From positions 186,001-250,000 of the forward strand of contig NZ_SAVA01000001.1 of the NCBI RefSeq assembly GCF_004022465.1: a DNA stretch of 64,000 nucleotides, in the 5' to 3' direction. The translations under genes and the position numbers were made by a program. Position 1 is the first letter of the stretch. Each line of letters starts with the position of its first letter. The notes beneath the pieces are model-generated. The model had not been told where the DNA came from, made no database searches, and worked only from the letters and a program-made list of their open reading frames with translations. Positions 59,170 to 64,000 of the stretch are shown here, in pieces. This DNA is from Rhodobacter huangdaonensis (lineage in GTDB: Bacteria > Pseudomonadota > Alphaproteobacteria > Rhodobacterales > Rhodobacteraceae).

Positions 59170-60477
59170 ATGACCCAAGACACGTTCTCGCAATCCCTGT
59201 GGTCGGCGATCTCCCCCCCCGGCCCCGAGCTGCCCCGCCTGCTGGGCGAGGAAACCGCCGACATCGTTCTGGTCGGCGCCGGCTTTCTGGGCATGAACAC
59301 CGCACTGGGGCTGGCGCGCGCCGGACTGAAGGTGGTGCTGCTCGAGGCGAGCGAGCCCGGCTTTGGCGCCTCTGGGCGCAACACCGGCTTTGTGGTGCCG
59401 ACGCTGAAAAAGGCGCTGTCGCCCTCGAACGTGGTGGCGCGTTTCGGCACCAGGCGCGGCGAGGCCTTCAACCGGATGATCGGCGGCTCGGGCGAGCGGC
59501 TGTTCTCGCTGATCCGTGACAACGGCATCGCCTGCGACAGCGAGCAGACCGGCTGGATGCAGCCCGCCCATTCCCGCGCCGCTCTTGCCGCCTGTGCCAC
59601 CCAGGTCCGCGAATGGCGCGCGCGCGGCTTTGACGTGCAGCTGCTGGACCGCGGCGAGACCGAGGCCCGCACCGGCATGACCGGCTATCACGGCGCCATG
59701 CTGATCCCCTCCGGCGGCCAGATCAACCCGCTGGCCTGGGCGCGCGGGCTGGCCCGGCTGTGCCTGTCCGAAGGGGTGCGGATCTTCGCCGGTTCGCCGG
59801 TGATCCGGCTGGCGCGCGACGGCGCCGGCTGGCGGGTCCATACCCCCGGCGGCTCGGTCGTGGCGCCACGGGCGGTGCTGACCACCAATGCGCTGGTCGG
59901 CAAGCTCTGTTCCAGGGTCGACCGGGCGATCATCCCGACCTACAGTTTCCAGATCGCCACCCAGAAATTCGATGCCGAGATCCAGGCGCGGCTCCTGCCC
60001 GCGCGTTCACCGATCGCCGACAGCCGCCGTCACCTGTTCGCCGCGCGCTGGTCCTCGGACGGGCGCATCGTCGGCGGCGGGCTGGTCTACCCCGGCCCGT
60101 TCCGGCTTGCCCGGACCCGGCGCCGCTTCGAAAAGCGCTTTGCGCGCTTCCTGCCGCAACTTGGTCAGGTGCGTGCCGAATACGCCTGGTTCGGCACGGT
60201 GGCGGTGACGCTGGACGCGCTGCCGCGTCTGTTCCGGCTCGACCGGGGGCTCTGGGCGCCGATCGGCTGCAATGGCCGCGGCGTGGCGCTGACCGCCGCC
60301 TACGGCCACGAGCTGGCGCAGTTCTTTGCCGGCAACACCGCCGAAGAGGATTTCGTCGTGCCGGTCACTCAGCCCGAGCCGATCCCGATGCGGGCGATGG
60401 CCACTGCCGGTCCCTACCTGTGGCTTCCCTACAGCGAATATCGCGACCGGATCGAGACCGAGGCCCCCGCCGAGTGA
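59170..60477 (+). CDS. FAD-dependent amine/D-amino-acid oxidase (DAO family)
   Basis: 435 residues from the ATG at 59170 (GAGG five bases upstream). FAD site VLVGAGFLGMNTALGLARAG and the DAO-typical GFGASGRNTGFVVP; C-terminal GCNGRGVALTAAYG closes the FAD site. Closest in layout to gamma-glutamylputrescine oxidase and related amine oxidases. Next to a gamma-glutamyltransferase-family gene, it may oxidise a gamma-glutamyl amine or the amine released from one (inference). Confidence 0.88.
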   Translation: MTQDTFSQSLWSAISPPGPELPRLLGEETADIVLVGAGFLGMNTALGLARAGLKVVLLEASEPGFGASGRNTGFVVPTLKKALSPSNVVARFGTRRGEAFNRMIGGSGERLFSLIRDNGIACDSEQTGWMQPAHSRAALAACATQVREWRARGFDVQLLDRGETEARTGMTGYHGAMLIPSGGQINPLAWARGLARLCLSEGVRIFAGSPVIRLARDGAGWRVHTPGGSVVAPRAVLTTNALVGKLCSRVDRAIIPTYSFQIATQKFDAEIQARLLPARSPIADSRRHLFAARWSSDGRIVGGGLVYPGPFRLARTRRRFEKRFARFLPQLGQVRAEYAWFGTVAVTLDALPRLFRLDRGLWAPIGCNGRGVALTAAYGHELAQFFAGNTAEEDFVVPVTQPEPIPMRAMATAGPYLWLPYSEYRDRIETEAPAE

Positions 60478-60520
60478 CTGCACGCCTCACCTGCGCAACC
60501 AGAAACCGAAAGCCCGTCCG

Positions 60521-62110
60521 ATGATCGACTCTGCCCTGCCCTACCCCTCGTCCCGGCAACCCGTGATGGGCGACTGCGCCATTGCCGCCTCGCAGCCCCT
60601 TGCGGCGCAGGCCGGCATGGCGATGTTGATCCGCGGTGGCAACGCGATCGACGCGGCGGTGGCCGCCGCGATGGCGCTGACCGTGGTCGAACCGACCGGC
60701 TGCGGGCTCGGTTCGGATGGCTATGCGATCGTCTGGGACGGGGCCGAGCTGCACGGGCTCAACGCCTCCGGCCGGGCGCCGGCAGCCTGGACGCCGGCAC
60801 TGTTTGCCGGGCTCGAGCGGATGCCCGAGCGCGGCTGGAACGCGGTGACCGTGCCCGGCGCGGTCTCGGGCTGGATCGCGCTCTGGCGTCGTTTCGGCAG
60901 CCTGCCGCTGGCCGAGCTGGCGGCGCCGGCGATCCGCTTTGCCGAACAGGGGTTCCCGGTCAGCCCGGTAATCGCCACGCTCTGGGCCAACGGCGCGAAG
61001 GTGCTGTACGCCCAGCCCGGCTTCGCCGAGTGCTTCATGCCCGGCGGCCGCGCGCCACGCGCCGGCGAACGGGTCCGGCTGCCCGGTCACGCCGCCACCC
61101 TGCGCCGGATCGTCGAGACCGAGGGCGAGGCCTTCTATCGCGGCGAGATCGCCGAGAAGATCGCCGCCCACAGCGCCGCCTGCGGCGGCCACATGACGAC
61201 CGCCGATCTGGCTGCGCATGAAGCCGAATGGGTTGGCACGATCTCGACCCGGTTCGGCGATCACCTGCTGCACGAGATCCCGCCCAATGGTCAGGGCATC
61301 GCCGCGCTGATCGCCGCCGGCGTGCTGGACCGGCTGGGCTGGCACGATCACGCGCCCGACAGCGCCGGGCTGACCCATCTGGCAATCGAGGCGGTGAAGC
61401 TGGGGCTGGTGGATGCCGAACATCACGTCACCGACATCGACGCGATGCGGGTGCGCCCGGCCGATCTGCTGGCCCCCGCCTATCTGGACGCGCGCGCCGC
61501 GCTGGTCGATCCCGCCCATGCCGGCGATCCGGGCCATGGCGCGCCCCGCCCTGGCGGCACCGTCTACCTCGCCGTGGCCGATCGCGACGGCCGGATGGTG
61601 TCTTTCATCCAGTCGAACTTCATGGGCTTCGGCTCGGGTGTCGTCGTGCCGGGCACCGGGATCAGCCTGCAAAACCGCGGCACGGGGTTCAGTCTGGATC
61701 CCGACCACGTCAACATCGTCGCCCCCCGCAAGAAACCCTATCAGACGATCATCCCCTGTTTCGCCACCGACCTGTCGGGCGCGCCGGAGATGGCCTTCGG
61801 AGTGATGGGCGGACCGATGCAGGCGCAGGGGCATCTGCAGATGGCGCTGCGCTGCCTTGGCTTCGGACAGAACCCCCAGGCCGCCGCCGATGCGCCGCGC
61901 TGGCGGGTGGTGGCCGGGCGCAGGCTGGCCGTCGAGTCCTCCTTCCCTGAAGCACTGGCCGCACAGCTGGCCGCGATGGGCCACGAGATCGTGCGTGCGC
62001 CCCCCGACGCCGTCTTCGGCTTCGGCGGCGCGCAGCTGGTGCGCCGCTGCGGCAGCGGCTACGTCGCCGGCTCCGACCCCCGCAAGGATGGGCAGGCGCT
62101 GGTATTTTGA
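60521..62110 (+). CDS. Gamma-glutamyltransferase family protein
   Basis: 529 residues from the ATG at 60521. Family features: GNAIDAAVAAAMALTVVEPTGCGLGSDGY, PPNGQGIAALIAAGVLD, and the processing site GGTVYLAVADRDG, in which Thr347 should become the N-terminal nucleophile after self-cleavage. GVMGGPMQAQGHLQM is conserved in the small subunit. No signal peptide is evident, so it is likely cytoplasmic, unlike classic periplasmic enzymes. It would hydrolyse or transfer a gamma-glutamyl group, or cleave a related amide. Confidence 0.9.
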   Translation: MIDSALPYPSSRQPVMGDCAIAASQPLAAQAGMAMLIRGGNAIDAAVAAAMALTVVEPTGCGLGSDGYAIVWDGAELHGLNASGRAPAAWTPALFAGLERMPERGWNAVTVPGAVSGWIALWRRFGSLPLAELAAPAIRFAEQGFPVSPVIATLWANGAKVLYAQPGFAECFMPGGRAPRAGERVRLPGHAATLRRIVETEGEAFYRGEIAEKIAAHSAACGGHMTTADLAAHEAEWVGTISTRFGDHLLHEIPPNGQGIAALIAAGVLDRLGWHDHAPDSAGLTHLAIEAVKLGLVDAEHHVTDIDAMRVRPADLLAPAYLDARAALVDPAHAGDPGHGAPRPGGTVYLAVADRDGRMVSFIQSNFMGFGSGVVVPGTGISLQNRGTGFSLDPDHVNIVAPRKKPYQTIIPCFATDLSGAPEMAFGVMGGPMQAQGHLQMALRCLGFGQNPQAAADAPRWRVVAGRRLAVESSFPEALAAQLAAMGHEIVRAPPDAVFGFGGAQLVRRCGSGYVAGSDPRKDGQALVF

Positions 62111-62174
62111 GCGCCCGTCCCGCCGCGCACCGGCATTTGCCCGGTTCTGCCGCGGCAATCGTTGACGATCTGAA

Positions 62175-62180
62175 ATATCA
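62175..62180 (-). promoter_or_regulatory. TGATAT motif in AT island upstream of second oxidase (d)
   Basis: TTGATATTTCAGA on the minus strand inside an AT-rich island (62165-62201) that lies in the 150-base gap between the gamma-glutamyltransferase gene and the second oxidase, 80 bases before the latter. Suggests an internal promoter under the same control as islands a-c. Confidence 0.35.
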
Positions 62181-62260
62181 ATGGAAATATTATCAATATC
62201 CCGTTCGCGCCCTCCCCTCCTGCCGCGCCGCGGGCGCTGCGACATGAAGGAAGCCCGAAG

Positions 62261-63460
62261 ATGGCCGCCAGTTTCCTCACCGACATTTCCGCCCTGCCCC
62301 GCCGCCCTGAGGTGACCGTGATCGGCGGTGGCATCACCGGCCTTGCCACCACCTTCTTCCTGTCGCGCCACGGCATCCGGCCGCTGCTGGTCGAGCGGTT
62401 GCCGGCGCTGTCGATGCTGGCCTCGCGCCGCTCGGGCGAGGGGGTTCGCGCTCAATGGGAAAAGCGCGAGAACATCGACATCGCCCGCGCCTCGATCGCG
62501 TTTTACCGCGATTTCGCCGAGGTCACCGGCGTCAGTGCCGGCTATCGCCCGCTTGGCTACCTGTATGGCGCCCGCAGCGCGGCCGGCGCGGCGCGGCTGC
62601 GCGCCCGGGTTGAACGCCAGAAGGCCGCCGGGCTGGATGACGTGCGTTACCTGACCCCCTCCGAGATGCATGCCCTGACCCCGACGCTGGCCGAGGACGT
62701 GACCGGCGGCGCGGTGCGGCAGGCCGACGGCGTGATCGAGGTCGACCGGGTGATCGAAGGCTACCTGAAGATGATGCAGGCCGACATCCTCGTCGCCGCC
62801 GATCTGCAGGCGATCATCCCCGGCCCCGGGGGCATCACCCTGACGATCAACGGGGAAACGCTGGAAACCGGCCACGCGATCCTGTGCACCGCGGCGCGGC
62901 TGCCGGCGCAGCTGCAGGCCCTGGGGATTGCGCTGCCACTGCGGCTGGCGCGCTCGACCATCCAGTATCTGCAGCTCGACGCGGTGCCGCCCGATCACCC
63001 GGCAATGGTCGACGCCGATCTGGGCTCGTTCTGGCGCCCCCACACGGGCGGGGCACGGATGACCGCCTCGTTCCGCAGCACGCTGTTCCTCGACCGCTTC
63101 ACCGACGACCCGGAGATCGACCCCGATTACCTGCGCTCGGCGATCGACAGCGTGGCCCCGCTGGTGCCGTTCTGGCGCGCCCACCAGCACGAGATCCGCG
63201 GCGGCCACCTGCGGTCGGGCAGCCTGCTGGTGACCGGCGACGGCGGCCCTCTGATCGGCGCCCTGCCCGGCCAGCCGCGGCTGTGGGTGAACTCGGGCTA
63301 CGGCGGGCACGGGCTGATGGCCTCGCCCGAGGGGGCGCGCCGTCTGGCCGCGATGGTGGCGGGTGCGGCACCCGACATTCCCTTCGCCCCCGAGCGGTTC
63401 CTGAACGGCACCCCGATCGTGCCCGAGCCGATGACCGTCAATCTCTCCTCGGCGCCGTAA
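62261..63460 (+). CDS. FAD-dependent oxidase, sarcosine-oxidase-beta/DAO family
   Basis: 399 residues; GGAAG lies upstream of the ATG. FAD site VIGGGITGLATTFFLSRHGI, then SGEGVRAQWEKREN in place of the usual SxxNxGxxR region, and C-terminal WVNSGYGGHGLMASPEGA. Sarcosine/dimethylglycine-type oxidases remove N-methyl groups, which would fit the trimethylamine-dehydrogenase-like enzyme of the same cluster. It has its own AT-rich upstream island. Confidence 0.87.
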   Translation: MAASFLTDISALPRRPEVTVIGGGITGLATTFFLSRHGIRPLLVERLPALSMLASRRSGEGVRAQWEKRENIDIARASIAFYRDFAEVTGVSAGYRPLGYLYGARSAAGAARLRARVERQKAAGLDDVRYLTPSEMHALTPTLAEDVTGGAVRQADGVIEVDRVIEGYLKMMQADILVAADLQAIIPGPGGITLTINGETLETGHAILCTAARLPAQLQALGIALPLRLARSTIQYLQLDAVPPDHPAMVDADLGSFWRPHTGGARMTASFRSTLFLDRFTDDPEIDPDYLRSAIDSVAPLVPFWRAHQHEIRGGHLRSGSLLVTGDGGPLIGALPGQPRLWVNSGYGGHGLMASPEGARRLAAMVAGAAPDIPFAPERFLNGTPIVPEPMTVNLSSAP

Positions 63461-63514
63461 GACCTGCTGGATCCGACAGCCCAGCAAGGCACGAAACCAC
63501 TGCAAGGAACGACC

Positions 63515-64000
63515 ATGTCCCAGACCCATATCGGCGTCGTCACCACCGGCCACGGGCCGCGCGACGAGTATATCCATTACCACGAGATGTTCCTGCGGGC
63601 GCTTGGTGCAGATGTGAAGGTGACGGTCCGCCACATCTATGACGGGATCCCGCTGGAAGCGCTGCTGCCGCACGAGGTCGACAAGACGACCCCCAACCTG
63701 GGCGCGCATGTCCATGTTCCCGGTGCCACGGGAAACCATATGGGAGACGGCTGGGAACACCGGTTCTTCGCCCTCGATTACGCCACCGGGCTGATGCAGA
63801 AGACCATCGACCGGCTGGAGACCGAGGACGGTGTGGACATGGTGCTGCTGGCCTGCGCTGCGGAATTCCCCGAAGGCGCGCTGTCGGCCGGCACGCTGAT
63901 GATCCACCCGCGCGAGGTGATGTTCGGCATCGCCGGGCAGATCGCCCACGGAACCCGGCGCAAGCCGCGCATCGGGGTGATTGTCGATGCCGAGCATGCC
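63515..64000 (+). CDS. AroM-like protein (3' end beyond the window)
   Basis: 162 residues are present, starting MSQTHIGVVTTGHGPRDEY; CAAGGAACG precedes the ATG. The opening (hydrophobic strand, TTGHGPR) and later GVDMVLLACAAEF and RKPRIGVIVDAEH resemble AroM family proteins, which belong to the Asp/Glu racemase-like fold group. Function of the family is not established. It follows the second oxidase by 54 bases and continues past the window end. Confidence 0.65.
   Translation, partial: MSQTHIGVVTTGHGPRDEYIHYHEMFLRALGADVKVTVRHIYDGIPLEALLPHEVDKTTPNLGAHVHVPGATGNHMGDGWEHRFFALDYATGLMQKTIDRLETEDGVDMVLLACAAEFPEGALSAGTLMIHPREVMFGIAGQIAHGTRRKPRIGVIVDAEHA

Noticed and set aside
60365..63997. A 1210-codon minus-strand open frame across the end of the window
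   Set aside because: It is antisense to three well-supported plus-strand genes and has no recognisable domain; long shadow frames are expected at this G+C content.

Overview
The window is G+C-rich (roughly two thirds by eye), densely coded DNA with long runs of overlapping genes. Its gene content fits an alphaproteobacterium, most likely of the Rhodobacter/Paracoccus group (Rhodobacteraceae): many solute-uptake systems, FCD-type GntR regulators, and intergenic GC-hairpin repeats of a kind I associate with that family. I saw no rRNA, tRNA, CRISPR array, phage or insertion sequence. Apart from the kdp potassium operon, nearly everything is accessory catabolism: eight uptake systems (two amino-acid-type ABC, two peptide-type ABC, one SsuABC-type ABC, one TRAP, one NCS1 permease, plus kdp) next to the enzymes and regulators that probably use their substrates.

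Layout. 1-1.9 kb: 3' end of an ABC exporter, then a RidA protein. 2.0-4.9 kb (-): amino-acid ABC operon whose binding-protein gene carries a one-base frameshift in its signal peptide. 5.1-11.4 kb (-): RidA, an RraA-like protein and a complete peptide-type ABC system, with a divergent LysR regulator at 11.6 kb. 12.6-14.8 kb (-): ornithine-cyclodeaminase-like protein and Zn amidohydrolase. 15.0-22.4 kb (-): second peptide-type ABC system with a flavin oxidase and an acetylpolyamine-amidohydrolase-like deacetylase. 22.6-28.0 kb (-): SsuABC-type transporter with two permeases and a flavoprotein/ferredoxin pair. 28.4-29.5 kb: decayed remnants of an RNA-repair locus (Ro60/rsr and rtcR). 29.6-37.6 kb (-): kdp operon with a tiny leader membrane ORF, kdpF, A, B, C, D and E. 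37.8-39.1 kb: amidase. 39.3-45.2 kb (-): TRAP transporter with GntR regulator, FAH-family hydrolase and SDR dehydrogenase. 45.6-52.2 kb: AraC regulator divergent from hyuB, hyuA and an NCS1 permease. 52.5-64 kb (+): GntR regulator, trimethylamine-dehydrogenase-like flavoenzyme, cupin, amino-acid ABC system, two DAO-type oxidases, a gamma-glutamyltransferase-family enzyme and an AroM-like protein cut by the window end.

The most notable observations are these. (1) Three operons (RidA/RraA/peptide ABC, cyclodeaminase/amidohydrolase, and second peptide ABC/deacetylase) each carry an ATAG-N7-CTAT site 95-109 bases upstream of their first start codon. One of these lies inside a perfect 11-bp inverted repeat beside the LysR gene, suggesting one LysR regulon of about 15 genes. 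(2) rsr and rtcR survive only as fragments abutting at the place where their divergent promoters should be. (3) An AprAB-like flavoprotein/ferredoxin pair is built into the SsuABC-type operon. (4) The 52-64 kb cluster looks like an undescribed route for an N-methylated or gamma-glutamyl amino compound, with a shared TGATAT motif in AT-rich islands upstream of its transcription units.
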